In this document: in pieces, positions 1-8,339 of the stretch
Position numbering within the stretch: the stretch's first letter is position 1
Layout: the number at the start of each line of letters is the position of its first letter
Source: Kitasatospora sp. GAS204B
Lineage (GTDB): Bacteria; Actinomycetota; Actinomycetes; Streptomycetales; Streptomycetaceae
Length of the DNA stretch: 64,000 nucleotides
NCBI RefSeq assembly: GCF_029892155.1
Contig: NZ_JARZAG010000016.1
Location: 62,001 to 126,000 of the forward strand
Direction of reading: 5' to 3'
Position numbers and translations under genes: made by a program
The notes under the pieces: model-generated
The model's input: the letters and a program-made list of their open reading frames with translations, nothing else
Database searches by the model: none
Told to the model about the DNA's origin: nothing

Positions 1-146
1 GATGTGCGGCCAGGTTCATCCTGCGGGGCTCGGCAGCGCCTGCGGAAACAACCGTTCCATGTCCTCGCGACAACCCCGTGTTGTGGCGCGGGTCGGGCCC
101 GCGCCACGACGGGACGGCCTGTGCCGCCCGATCTCCCCTGTGCGGT

Positions 147-1391
147 CTACCAGTTGGCCCAGGACACGTTCCAACCGCCCAGGCCGTTGTCCGGCTGGAC
201 CTGCCCGCCGACCGAGTTCTTGACGATCACCACGTCGCCGATCAGCGCGTCGGCGTAGAACTTGCCCGCCACCGAGCCGTCGTCGCCGCTGTCGGTGTCC
301 GGCAGGCCGATGCAGCCGTGGCTGATGTTCGCCTTCCCGGCGAACTCGACGGCCTTGGGGTTGCCGTGCACGTAGGAGCCGGAGTCGGTGATCTTCAGCG
401 CGTGCGGCTCGTAGACGTCGTAGCCCGGACCCTTGATGGTGGTGGTGCTCGAGACCATGTGCGCCATCCGGTCCTTCTCGAAGACCACCATGGTGCCGTT
501 CCACGACGGGTTGTCATCCGCGCCCGCGGTGACGGCGATGGTCTGCGGCGCGGCGCCGTCCTCGACCACGGACATCTGGTGGGTCTTGGCGTCCACCGTG
601 CTGATCTTGGAGCGGCCGATGGTGAAGGACTCGTCCCGGTCGGAGTTGCCGTAGACGCCGGGGGAGAGCTCCACGTTCGAGGTGCGGTAGTGGATCGTCA
701 CCTTGGTGCCCGGCTTCCAGTAGGTCTGCGGGCGCAGGTCGAGCCAGTTGTCCTCGTTGAGCCAGTGGCCCTTGACCTGGGTGCCGTCCGAGGCCTCCAC
801 CGTGATCGCCTGCTCGGCCGCCGCCTTGTTGGTGACCTTCTGCTGGAAGTCGACCCGGATGATCATGCCGACGCCGTAGCTGTCGTTGGTGGTGATGTTG
901 TCGATGGTGCGCGCCGTCCTGGCCGGCTTGAGCGTGGTGAAGCTGCTGCTGGTGCTGGTCGCCACCCCCTTGGCGTCCACCGCCTGCGCGTTCACCGTGT
1001 AGGCCGTCCCCACGGCCAGCCCGCCCGACGGCACCCAGCTGCTCCCGTCGGCGGCCAGCGCGCCGGCCACCGGCTTGCCGTCCGCCCCCGCCACGGCCAC
1101 CTGGGTCAGCTTGCCGCTGGTCACCGAGACCTTCAACGCCCCGCTCGGTGCGACGTTCTGGCTGCCGTCCTTCGGCTCCACCTCGACCACCGCCGCCGAG
1201 GTCTTCGGCGCGCTGGACGGCCCCCCGGTCACCGCGGCCGGTGCGGCCCGGTGCCCGGCCCCGCTGCCGCTCGCGCTGCCCCCACCGCTCCCGCTCCCGC
1301 TGCCGCAGGCGGTCGCCAGCAGCAGTACCCCGCCCAGCAGCAGCGCCGTCCCGGCCCGGCGACCCATGGGACGTATTCGAATCGACTGCAT
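147..1391 (-). CDS. L,D-transpeptidase lipoprotein (YkuD domain)
   Basis: Predicted 414-residue cell-surface enzyme that would form 3-3 (L,D) cross-links in peptidoglycan. A lipoprotein signal is visible: a hydrophobic stretch ends in LLATAC, so Cys at about residue 29 would be lipidated, followed by a Gly/Ser-rich linker. Two Ig-like regions (about residues 80-250) precede the YkuD domain. The catalytic signature is SHGCIGLP near residue 355, with the upstream conserved His in YVHGNP. This is the usual domain order of actinobacterial Ldt proteins (LdtMt2 type). The ATG at 1391 has a GGGGAG site 7 bases upstream. It stands alone, convergent with whatever lies left of the window. The family assignment is firm; the specific paralogue is not determined. 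Confidence 0.93.
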   Translation of the reverse strand: MQSIRIRPMGRRAGTALLLGGVLLLATACGSGSGSGGGSASGSGAGHRAAPAAVTGGPSSAPKTSAAVVEVEPKDGSQNVAPSGALKVSVTSGKLTQVAVAGADGKPVAGALAADGSSWVPSGGLAVGTAYTVNAQAVDAKGVATSTSSSFTTLKPARTARTIDNITTNDSYGVGMIIRVDFQQKVTNKAAAEQAITVEASDGTQVKGHWLNEDNWLDLRPQTYWKPGTKVTIHYRTSNVELSPGVYGNSDRDESFTIGRSKISTVDAKTHQMSVVEDGAAPQTIAVTAGADDNPSWNGTMVVFEKDRMAHMVSSTTTIKGPGYDVYEPHALKITDSGSYVHGNPKAVEFAGKANISHGCIGLPDTDSGDDGSVAGKFYADALIGDVVIVKNSVGGQVQPDNGLGGWNVSWANW

Positions 1392-1574
1392 GGCGCGTCT
1401 CCCCCTGCTTGCTCAGCTCTGTGCACAGCCGTCCGCTGGCTACGGTCGGCTCGACCCCTTCCCCCTATTCGACGCGATGACCGGCCAAGTCGTCGCACCG
1501 GCGCGGCGACTGTCACAGAACCCGGACTTTTGCCGGTGGCCACGGGCCTGCGGCCGGCTCCTAGACTGCCGGCC

Positions 1575-2063
1575 ATGGACATCGACCTGGATCCACCGCA
1601 CGGCATCACCGGGTTCCCTCTGGGCATGCCGGCGGCGGCCCTGAAGGAGGCGGCCGCGCGGTTGGGCCGGGTCAAGGTCTCCGACGAGGGGTCCGCGGCG
1701 CGGTTCAAGTCCATGAAGGTGCTCGCCCTGCATCCGCAGTTCGAGATCGTCTTCCACCTCGAGGACGGCATGACGCTCGGTGCGGCAGAGGTGTGGATCC
1801 CCCGGCCCGGTCCCGAGCGGATCACGGTCCGCTTCCGCGGCATCGATGTATTCCGCACCCCCGCCCGCCAATTCGTCCAGCTGCTGGCGGACTTGGACCT
1901 GCCCCTCGTGCACGACGAGCCCGGCTACTGGCTCGTGCCCAAGCTCTCCCTCGGCCTCACCCGGGTGGCGGGGCACGAGGTCGAGCTGGACACCGACGAC
2001 GAACCGCTGTACTTCCAGGCGGTACTGACCGGTTCGACGGGGTACTACGACGCACTGTCGTAG
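1575..2063 (+). CDS. conserved hypothetical protein, 162 aa
   Basis: I do not recognise a family. The product is a soluble, acidic protein without signal peptide or membrane segment, rich in beta-strand-like patches. The ATG at 1575 has no Shine-Dalgarno-like sequence. A TAGACT hexamer lies 7 bases upstream (1562-1567), where a -10 box of a leaderless transcript would sit, so leaderless expression is plausible. The open frame continues upstream to about 78, but that part lies antisense to the L,D-transpeptidase and is treated as a shadow. The stop at 2061-2063 abuts the truncated aminotransferase copy, so this gene marks the chromosomal left flank of the duplicated segment. Confidence 0.6.
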   Translation: MDIDLDPPHGITGFPLGMPAAALKEAAARLGRVKVSDEGSAARFKSMKVLALHPQFEIVFHLEDGMTLGAAEVWIPRPGPERITVRFRGIDVFRTPARQFVQLLADLDLPLVHDEPGYWLVPKLSLGLTRVAGHEVELDTDDEPLYFQAVLTGSTGYYDALS

Positions 2064-2065
2064 GG

Positions 2066-2543
2066 CTGCCCGTCGAGCGGTGGCTGCGGCCGCCGCCGAC
2101 ACGGCGGTCGCTCGGAGTTCCTGGAGGCGGGTGACGGCGTCCCGCAGTACCTCGTCCTTCTTGCAGAACGTGAAGCGGACGAGGCTGCGGCCGGCATCCA
2201 CGTTGTCGTAGAAGACGACGTTGGGGATCGCGACGACCCCGCAGCGTTCGGGGAGGGCACGGCAGAACTCGATGCCGTCCTTCTCGCCGAGCGGGGTGAT
2301 GTCGGTGGTGATGAAATATGTGCCCTCGGGGGCGAACACCTGGAAGCCGGCGGCTGAGAGTCCGTCAGCGAGCAGGTCGCGCTTGCGCCGCAGGTCGGTG
2401 CGGAACTGCTCGAAGTAGCTGTCGGGCAGCCGCAGGGCCTCGGCGACGGCGTATTGGAACGGGCCGGCGGAGACGTATGTCAGGTACTGCTTCGCGGTGC
2501 GGACGGCGGCGACCAACTCCGGTGTGGCGCTGACCCAGCCGAC
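2066..2543 (-). pseudogene. truncated dapC-type aminotransferase (C-terminal fragment)
   Basis: This fragment encodes about the last 150 residues of a class I/II aminotransferase and matches the intact gene at 4807-5976. The homology runs 2121-2543 against 4825-5247: 423 bases with about 19 mismatches by my hand count, mostly synonymous (protein changes include E to Q in EEFRTDL, S to A in CRSLPERC and T to S in WVTATPEL). The PLP lysine and everything N-terminal are missing. The reading frame does not stop where the intact gene does but runs on antisense into the neighbouring gene, so no normal protein can be made. The boundary at 2543 is abrupt. It forms the left arm of a direct repeat flanking the 2.3 kb DndB-like cassette. 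Confidence 0.85.
2121..2543. repeat. left copy of 423-bp direct repeat (dapC 3' part)
   Basis: Direct repeat of 4825-5247, about 95.5 % identical by hand alignment. The right edge is sharp: both copies share the sequence up to CCCAGCCGAC and then diverge. The two copies bracket the DndB-like gene and its small partner, so recombination between them would delete the cassette and leave one intact aminotransferase gene. Confidence 0.9.
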
Positions 2544-2935
2544 TCCGCGTTCGTACACTCCTTCGTGCCCAGCGAAAGAGCCCTGACCTGCGGGCCTCCG
2601 CTGGCCGACCGGTGGCCAGCTGCTGTCGGATATCCCAGGTGGACGACGGCTGGACCGGCGTGGACTCCGTGCGGCTTCGTCATCGGACTAGGGGTAGGCC
2701 AGTGCCGAAGACGAAGGACCCACCCGGTCTGGAGTCCGTCTGAGTACCTTGGTCGCAAACCCGGAGCGATCCCGACAGGCGATCGAGGGCATCCTGGGGC
2801 CGCGGGGCCGGGGTGTCCTTGGAATCTGCCCGCAGTTTTGGTGAGCGTCCTGCAGATTGCTACGCTTCCCGGGACGCGTACGGGCCCCGGAACGGCAGAC
2901 GGCTCCTGGGGTTCCACGATGAACAAGGGGAGTAC
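2544..2935. other. gene-free leader region of the DndB-like gene
   Basis: No convincing coding sequence was seen; the short frames here have atypical composition. The left edge is the junction with the duplicated aminotransferase segment. The only feature I can support is the promoter-like pair at 2838-2866. Confidence 0.5.
2838..2866 (+). promoter_or_regulatory. candidate promoter of the DndB-like gene
   Basis: TTGGTG (2838-2843) and TACGCT (2861-2866) are separated by 17 bases, which resembles a primary-sigma-factor promoter. Transcription would start near 2873 and leave a leader of about 60 bases before the ATG at 2936. Inference from spacing only. Confidence 0.35.
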
Positions 2936-4189
2936 ATGGCCGATCAGACGACTTCTTCGTTCGTTGACGAGATCGACCGAAGCAATGGCGATCCGTTTCG
3001 TGCACTGGAACTGACTCCCACTCGACTGATGACCACCATGCAATGGGGGCAGCTGGCGCGAATTGTCCCCGATCCCCGGCGGGCCGAGGATTCGAGGGAA
3101 CTCAAGTATCTGTCAGCCGACGAACGGCGACAGGTCGAGATTCGCAATGGGGTCCAACGTGACATTAAGACCGGCGCAAAATGGGAAAATGCCAAGGACT
3201 ATGCGCGGTATATTGCCAAGGTAATTCTTGGTGAGCGAGAGGATCGGTGGGCGACGCCGCCGTTCGCTCTCTGGATCGAGAAAGGCCTGAAGGTAGTCAG
3301 GCTGAAGAGCGCGTTCGAGACGGACAAGGTGGTGTACCTGCCACTTGGTATCGCCGGTGTCTTGGTCGATGCCGAGACCCAGCACCTTGCGCACTACCTT
3401 CTCATCCAGGATCCTGAGGCGCACGGCGTCACGGCGCAGCAGGTGATGGCGCGTACGGTCGGTGTGGAGATCTACCACAACATAGATCTCGTCTCGGCCC
3501 GTCAGATTTTCCACGATCGGAATCTCCTGGGCGTAATTCCAAACAAGAATGTCGCCTTGACGGCCGATTCGGCAAATATTGCTACGAGTGTCACGCTCGC
3601 CTTGCTTAAGCAGGTGGTGGTCACGCCGCCCGGTAGCAGCGAGCAGATTCCACTGGAGAAACTGGTTTCGCTGCGGCAGCGCCAGCTAAAGGCGGTGGAC
3701 TCCGAATGGATGACGCTTTCCACGCTCAGGTCATTCGTTATCACGGCGATTTTTGGCAGGTCTGGATTCGAGAAGACCAGCGGTTCTATTTTCGAGCTGC
3801 CTGAAGGATGTGAGGAGGAGGTGGCAGGGAAGGCGATTTCCGAGGCGCTTACCGTGATCTTTTCGCGATTCGGTGACGCCTTCGCCACTCGACTGCGCAC
3901 CGTCATCGCGGCACCTGCGGTCTTCGCTGCCCTGGGTGCCGTTGCGCATCGCTCGATGCCCTGGAGCGACGGGCCCAGGCGGAGTCTCGATGAGCTGCTC
4001 GAGCTGCTGTCCGACGTCAAATGGTCCAGGGATGCCCGATATTGGGAGGGAATCATCGGAAAGGAGACTGCGCGCGGGACGTTCTCGCTGGCAGGTGGGG
4101 TGAAGGACTCAGGTTCCCGGACGGCGACGGCGCTGGAGGACGAGAGCTCCGAGCGGTACGGGCGGATCCGAGGTCAGCAGACCGAGTAG
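2936..4189 (+). CDS. DndB-like / DGQHR-domain protein, orphan
   Basis: 417-residue soluble protein. An early segment has the IVPDPR pattern of DndB-family proteins. At about residue 147 it has VDAETQHLAHYLLI, which aligns with the family signature (I/V)DGQ(H/T)R but is degenerate. Some 45 residues on, FHDRNLLGVIPNKNVAL matches the conserved F.DLN.haV.P.k segment of DndB. Known DndB proteins are transcriptional or modification-associated members of phosphorothioation (Dnd) loci, but no dndA, C, D, E or F-H gene lies nearby. The ATG at 2936 has AAGGGGAG just upstream, which decides the start. Codon use is less GC-biased than the neighbours (many AAG/AAT, CTT, ATT), which suggests acquisition. 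I assign it to the DndB/DGQHR superfamily by motif reading; no function is shown. Confidence 0.6.
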   Translation: MADQTTSSFVDEIDRSNGDPFRALELTPTRLMTTMQWGQLARIVPDPRRAEDSRELKYLSADERRQVEIRNGVQRDIKTGAKWENAKDYARYIAKVILGEREDRWATPPFALWIEKGLKVVRLKSAFETDKVVYLPLGIAGVLVDAETQHLAHYLLIQDPEAHGVTAQQVMARTVGVEIYHNIDLVSARQIFHDRNLLGVIPNKNVALTADSANIATSVTLALLKQVVVTPPGSSEQIPLEKLVSLRQRQLKAVDSEWMTLSTLRSFVITAIFGRSGFEKTSGSIFELPEGCEEEVAGKAISEALTVIFSRFGDAFATRLRTVIAAPAVFAALGAVAHRSMPWSDGPRRSLDELLELLSDVKWSRDARYWEGIIGKETARGTFSLAGGVKDSGSRTATALEDESSERYGRIRGQQTE

Positions 4190-4229
4190 CTCGACGCTCG
4201 GGTATCGACTAGAGATAGCCATCACGTCT

Positions 4230-4266
4230 GGGATGGATCCTCACGGATCCATCCCCTCGCTTTTTG
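4230..4266 (+). terminator. rho-independent terminator after the DndB-like gene
   Basis: Perfect 11-bp stem GGGATGGATCC / GGATCCATCCC (4230-4240 and 4245-4255) with loop TCAC, followed by a run of five T (4261-4265). A canonical T-tract is uncommon for this high-GC genome and fits foreign origin of the cassette. It separates the DndB-like gene from the next gene, so the two are not one simple operon. Confidence 0.85.
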
Positions 4267-4347
4267 TTGACCCCCGCACTTCTGATGTAGTGTCCCAGCG
4301 TCGCCGCGAGATGGTGGCGTGATCACACAAATCAATCTGGGGGGACC

Positions 4348-4779
4348 ATGACCCTGACCCTGGCTATCGTCGGTGGGCTTGCGGGCATAGCGACGATCAT
4401 CGGCGTCGTCTGGGCGGTGTGTACGGGTCGGCTGCAGCTGTCGCGCGCCAAGAGCGAGGGGGACCTGAAGCGCGCGGAGGACGCTCATGAGGTCTTCACG
4501 GAGATGGCGGGCAGCCAGCAACTCCCGATCTCCCCGGGCGACCTCGTGCGGGCCGAGCAGTCGCGGCTGCCGCTCGTTGCAGCTGCCGACCGGGCTTCAA
4601 CTGGTGAGCTTGCGAAGGCGCTGAAGGCGGTCGTCGAGCTGTTTGAGGAGTTCATCATCCTCTCCGGTGTTCATGCATCCGACACGGATGAGCCCCTTCG
4701 CCATTACAAGGATTGGATGGAGCAGCAGGGTCGCGTCCGGGACGCGTTCAAGGGGCTGTTCCATATCCTTCAGCGCTGA
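4348..4779 (+). CDS. small membrane-anchored protein of the cassette, 143 aa
   Basis: Unknown protein. Residues 3-25 form one N-terminal hydrophobic segment (Gly/Ile/Val-rich) that could anchor it in the membrane. The rest is charged and largely helical (motifs such as LKRAEDAHEVF and ALKAVVELFEEF), so it would lie on one side of the membrane. GGGGGGACC immediately upstream of the ATG at 4348 is a good ribosome site. It lies between the terminator of the DndB-like gene and the convergent aminotransferase gene, inside the 423-bp repeats, so it belongs to the same inserted segment. No catalytic motif is visible. It might be a partner or an immunity-type protein, but that is only positional inference. 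Confidence 0.65.
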   Translation: MTLTLAIVGGLAGIATIIGVVWAVCTGRLQLSRAKSEGDLKRAEDAHEVFTEMAGSQQLPISPGDLVRAEQSRLPLVAAADRASTGELAKALKAVVELFEEFIILSGVHASDTDEPLRHYKDWMEQQGRVRDAFKGLFHILQR

Positions 4780-4806
4780 TGCGCCCGGAGCCTGGCTGAC
4801 TTAGCG

Positions 4807-5976
4807 TCAGACCATACTGAGCTGCTGGAGGCGGGAGACTGCCTCCAGCAGTACCTCGTCCTTCTTGCAGAACGTGAACCGGACGAGGCTGCGGCCGGCA
4901 TCCACGTTGTCGTAGAAGACGACGTTGGGGATCGCGACGACCCCGCAGCGTTCGGGCAGGGAGCGGCAGAACTCGATGCCGTCCTTCTCGCCGAGCGGGG
5001 TGATGTCGGTGGTGATGAAGTACGTGCCCTCGGGGGCGAACACCTGGAATCCCGCAGCTGAGAGTCCGTCAGCGAGCAGGTCGCGCTTGCGCCGCAGATC
5101 GGTGCGGAACTCCTCGAAGTAGCTGTCGGGCAGCCGCAGGGCCTCGGCGACGGCGTACTGGAACGGGCCGGCGGAGACGTACGTCAGGTACTGCTTCGCG
5201 GTGCGGACGGCGGCGACCAACTCCGGCGTGGCGGTGACCCAGCCGACCTTCCAGCCCGTGAAGGAGAAGGTCTTGCCGGCCGAGGAGATCGAGACGGTGC
5301 GTTCGCGCATGCCGGGCAGGGCGGCGATGGGGTGGTGGGTGCCGGTGAAGACGAGGTGTTCGTAGACCTCGTCGGTGATGACCAGCAGGTCGTGCTCGAC
5401 GGCGAGTTGGGCGATGGTGCGCAGCTCGTCGGGGTGCAGCACGGTGCCGGTGGGGTTGTGCGGGGTGTTGAGCAGGAGCAGGCGGGTGCGCGGGGTGATG
5501 AGGGAGCGCAGCTCGTCGAGGTCGGGGCGGAAGGCGGGCTGACGCAGCGTCAGCGGGACGCGGACGGCGCCGGCCATGGCGATGCAGGCGGCGTAGGAGT
5601 CGTAGAACGGCTCGAAGGCGATCACCTCGTCACCGGGTTCGAGGAGGGCGAGCAGCGAGGCGGCGATGGCCTCGGTGGCGCCGGCGGTGACCAGGACCTC
5701 GGTGTCGGGGTCGTAGCCGAGGCCGTAGAAGCGCTGCTGGTGTTCGGCGATGGCGGTGCGCAGCTCGGGGATGCCGGGGCCGGGCGGGTACTGGTTGCCG
5801 CGACCGTTCAGGACCGCGTCGGCGGCGGCCTGGGCGATCTCGGCGGGGCCGTCGGTGTCGGGGAAGCCCTGGCCGAGGTTGATCGAGCCGGTGGCGGTGG
5901 CGAGCGCCGACATCTCCGCGAAGATCGTCGTTCCCATCCCCGCCAGGCGACGGTTCAGCAGCGGCCTGGCGCTCAT
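4807..5976 (-). CDS. dapC: PLP-dependent aminotransferase, DapC type
   Basis: 389-residue fold-type I aminotransferase, complete. Close in pattern to actinobacterial N-succinyldiaminopimelate aminotransferase (Rv0858c type): N-terminal FAEMSALA...NLGQGFPD, NQYPPGPG, NTPHNPTG, ITDEVYEHLVF, and SSAGKTFSFTGWKVGW with the PLP-binding lysine. The inferred role is lysine/diaminopimelate biosynthesis, though related enzymes act on kynurenine or methionine. A GGAGCC-like site precedes the ATG at 5976. The 3' third exists a second time, degenerate, at 2121-2543, and the cassette between may have entered by recombination at this gene. The intact copy ends in SRLQQLSMV. Confidence 0.85.
   Translation of the reverse strand: MSARPLLNRRLAGMGTTIFAEMSALATATGSINLGQGFPDTDGPAEIAQAAADAVLNGRGNQYPPGPGIPELRTAIAEHQQRFYGLGYDPDTEVLVTAGATEAIAASLLALLEPGDEVIAFEPFYDSYAACIAMAGAVRVPLTLRQPAFRPDLDELRSLITPRTRLLLLNTPHNPTGTVLHPDELRTIAQLAVEHDLLVITDEVYEHLVFTGTHHPIAALPGMRERTVSISSAGKTFSFTGWKVGWVTATPELVAAVRTAKQYLTYVSAGPFQYAVAEALRLPDSYFEEFRTDLRRKRDLLADGLSAAGFQVFAPEGTYFITTDITPLGEKDGIEFCRSLPERCGVVAIPNVVFYDNVDAGRSLVRFTFCKKDEVLLEAVSRLQQLSMV
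4825..5247. repeat. right copy of 423-bp direct repeat (inside intact dapC)
   Basis: Partner of 2121-2543. In this copy the reading frame is complete. Most differences from the left copy are silent, which suggests that both copies evolved under selection before they came together. Confidence 0.9.
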
Positions 5977-6154
5977 CCGGGCTCCTCACGCTTCGTAGTT
6001 GGGCCCATCATCTGATGGTGCCTGCACGGTGACAAGCCTGCGGCCGGTCTGAGGAGCGGTGTCGCCGGCCGGAGCACGCCATGAGTGTCCCCGGCAGACT
6101 AGGGTGCCGGGAGCGATGTGACGATCACACCGCGCGAAGGGGGACCGGGGGCCA

Positions 6155-6568
6155 GTGGCGGTATCGAATGACGGCGGGGGCTTCTCGGTGAGCCCGGACC
6201 AGTTGACGACTTCGGGCCAGAGCGCGCAGGGCATAGCCGGGCAGATTCCCGGTGAGAGCCAGGGAATTCTCCAGCCGAGCGACCAGGCGTCGAGCGGGCT
6301 GGCCGGGTGGGCCACCGCAGGCGCCCTGCACGACTGCACCTACGACTGGCAGAAGTTGATCGACGGTCTGGCCAGTGACATGGGTGCTTACGGCGGCAAG
6401 CTGATCCAGATGGCACAGGGGTACCAGCAGAGCGACCAGAGTGCGGCCGGCACCATGCTGGCCGTGAGCTCCTCGAGCGGGGCGGCTCCGGGCCCGGGTC
6501 CGGTCGGGGGCGGGGATCCCTTCGGGACAGTGGTCGGCGGCGCGCGCGGCGCCGCGCTGAAGCAGTAG
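6155..6568 (+). CDS. EspC-like type VII secretion target
   Basis: 137-residue small helical protein. FSVSPDQL near the N-terminus, an internal LAGW pattern and a long amphipathic second half (residues 65-100) fit the WXG100/EspC-like superfamily of ESX (type VII) secretion substrates. No signal peptide. The C-terminal 35 residues are Gly/Pro/Ser-rich. The start is GTG at 6155, with GAAGGGGGA about 10 bases upstream. It is followed after 19 bases by the DUF1023 hydrolase gene, so the two are likely co-transcribed and co-exported. Family level only. Confidence 0.75.
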   Translation: MAVSNDGGGFSVSPDQLTTSGQSAQGIAGQIPGESQGILQPSDQASSGLAGWATAGALHDCTYDWQKLIDGLASDMGAYGGKLIQMAQGYQQSDQSAAGTMLAVSSSSGAAPGPGPVGGGDPFGTVVGGARGAALKQ

Positions 6569-6587
6569 CGCGACGGGGAGAACAGGT

Positions 6588-8339
6588 ATGGACATCGCTA
6601 CCCTCAAGAATGCCGATCTGGTCGCCCTGACGGGTGCTCAGAGTGCCTATGGCCGACTGGTCACGGCGTTCGGCCAGCACGTCGACGACTGGCGGAGCCA
6701 GGTGACGGGCGGCCTGGACAAGGCGCAGTGGACCGGCAGCACGGCCGTGCAGGTGCGGGCCGATCTCGCCGCCTTCACCAGCAAGCTGCAGGCCGCCCAC
6801 GACGAATTGAACCTGGTCGGCACGACCTTGGGCGACGCGGAGAAGTCGTTCGCGCTGGCCCAGGCGCAGCTGGTGCAGGCGCTGGACGACGCCCAGGCCG
6901 CGCACTTCACCGTCAACCCGGACGGCAGCATGACCTGGGACAACGATCCCTCGTCGGCTACCTACGCGGGCCCGACGGCACAGACGAAGGCGTCGGACAT
7001 CGGCTCCCGGATCAGCGCCGCGCTCGCCGAGGCGGACCAGGCCGACCAGCTGATCGCCGCGCGGCTGAAGCACTTCACCGACAACGCCGTCAACGGTACC
7101 GGGCTTGACAGTGCCACCGCCGGGGCCGACCAGCAGACCGAGAACAACCGGGAGAACATTCCCCAGCAGGGCAGTGACCCGGCGGCCGTCAAGGCCTGGT
7201 GGAACGGCTTGACGCCCGCCGAGCAGCAGGACCTGATCAACAACCACCCGCAGGACATCGGCAACCTCGACGGCGTCCCCAGCGCTGCCCGGGACCAGGC
7301 CAACCGCCTCGGCCTGACCCAGATCCGGACCAACCTCCAGGCGCAGATCGACGGGCTCGGCCCGCAGCCGCCGATGTTCGACGGGCTGGTCTCCGGCGGT
7401 TTCCCGATCCAGACCGAGGCGTACACCGAGTGGAAGCAGAAGGACGACGCGCTGCAGGGCCAACTGGACCAGTACAACCACATCCAGGACCGGCTGACCG
7501 CGGATGACCAGGCCTACGCCACGGATCCGTCCAACCATCCCAGGGACTACCTACTCGGCATCGGCACGCAGGGCCAGGGGCGCGCGATCCTTTCCTTCGG
7601 GAACCCGGACACGGCGAAGAACGTCAGCGCCTACGTTCCCGGAGTGACGACCACGCTCGACTCGCTGCGCCCCATGACACCGGACCAGACGCCTGGTGAG
7701 AACGAGGCGGACAACGCCCTGAACGTCTGGAAGACGGCGAAGGACTTGAACGGTGGCGATCCGAATGCGACCGCGTCGATCGTCTGGCTCAACTACGATC
7801 CGCCGTCTTCTCTCACGGGCGGTATGGACACCGGAGCGGCGGACGCCGGCGCACCCACCTACGCCCAGTTCCTCACCGGAATCCGGGATACCCACCAGGG
7901 CGCGCCGCCGCATGTGACCTCAATGGGTGACAGCTACGGCTCGTACCTCGCCACCGAGTCGGCGAAACTGGCGGCCGATCAGCCCGGGACCTACAGAGCG
8001 CCCGACGACCTGGTTCTGACCGGAAGCCCGGGCGTTCCCGTGGCGCATGCAGCGGATCTTCATATGAACGGTCATGTGTGGGTGGGTACGTCGCCCTTGG
8101 ACCCGGTCCACCTCATCACCTCGGGTACTCCTGCCGGGTTGGGCCCCGCCGACCCCCACGACTCCTCATGGGGAGGGAACAACTTCACCGTCCCCACCGG
8201 CACCATCGGCGGGCTGACCGGAGACAACCACACCGCGTACCTGACGCCTCAGCGGGGTGGGCCCTCGCTGCCGAACATCGGCAATATCGTCATCGGGAAC
8301 TACGGCTCCGTGCAGCTGGAGTCGGCCAACCATGCGTGA
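6588..8339 (+). CDS. DUF1023 alpha/beta hydrolase with N-terminal WXG-like helical region
   Basis: 583 residues. Residues 1-110 form a helical hairpin with WTGSTAVQVR-type pattern like ESX-exported proteins. The middle (about 200-300) is charged and helical. The C-terminal region is a DUF1023-type alpha/beta hydrolase with the nucleophile elbow GDSYGSYLA (Ser near residue 449) and downstream LTGSPGVPVAHA. This family is widespread in actinomycetes, where it is often next to ESX-like substrates and may act outside the cell. The ATG at 6588 has GGGGAGAA upstream. The stop overlaps the next start (ATG within 8332-8339), which indicates translational coupling. The substrate is unknown. Confidence 0.85.
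   Translation: MDIATLKNADLVALTGAQSAYGRLVTAFGQHVDDWRSQVTGGLDKAQWTGSTAVQVRADLAAFTSKLQAAHDELNLVGTTLGDAEKSFALAQAQLVQALDDAQAAHFTVNPDGSMTWDNDPSSATYAGPTAQTKASDIGSRISAALAEADQADQLIAARLKHFTDNAVNGTGLDSATAGADQQTENNRENIPQQGSDPAAVKAWWNGLTPAEQQDLINNHPQDIGNLDGVPSAARDQANRLGLTQIRTNLQAQIDGLGPQPPMFDGLVSGGFPIQTEAYTEWKQKDDALQGQLDQYNHIQDRLTADDQAYATDPSNHPRDYLLGIGTQGQGRAILSFGNPDTAKNVSAYVPGVTTTLDSLRPMTPDQTPGENEADNALNVWKTAKDLNGGDPNATASIVWLNYDPPSSLTGGMDTGAADAGAPTYAQFLTGIRDTHQGAPPHVTSMGDSYGSYLATESAKLAADQPGTYRAPDDLVLTGSPGVPVAHAADLHMNGHVWVGTSPLDPVHLITSGTPAGLGPADPHDSSWGGNNFTVPTGTIGGLTGDNHTAYLTPQRGGPSLPNIGNIVIGNYGSVQLESANHA

Noticed and set aside
1440..2558. 372-codon frame that joins the aminotransferase fragment to antisense of the 162-aa gene
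   Set aside because: Only the first part is homologous to DapC; the rest is read-through after loss of the normal stop, so it is not a real fusion.
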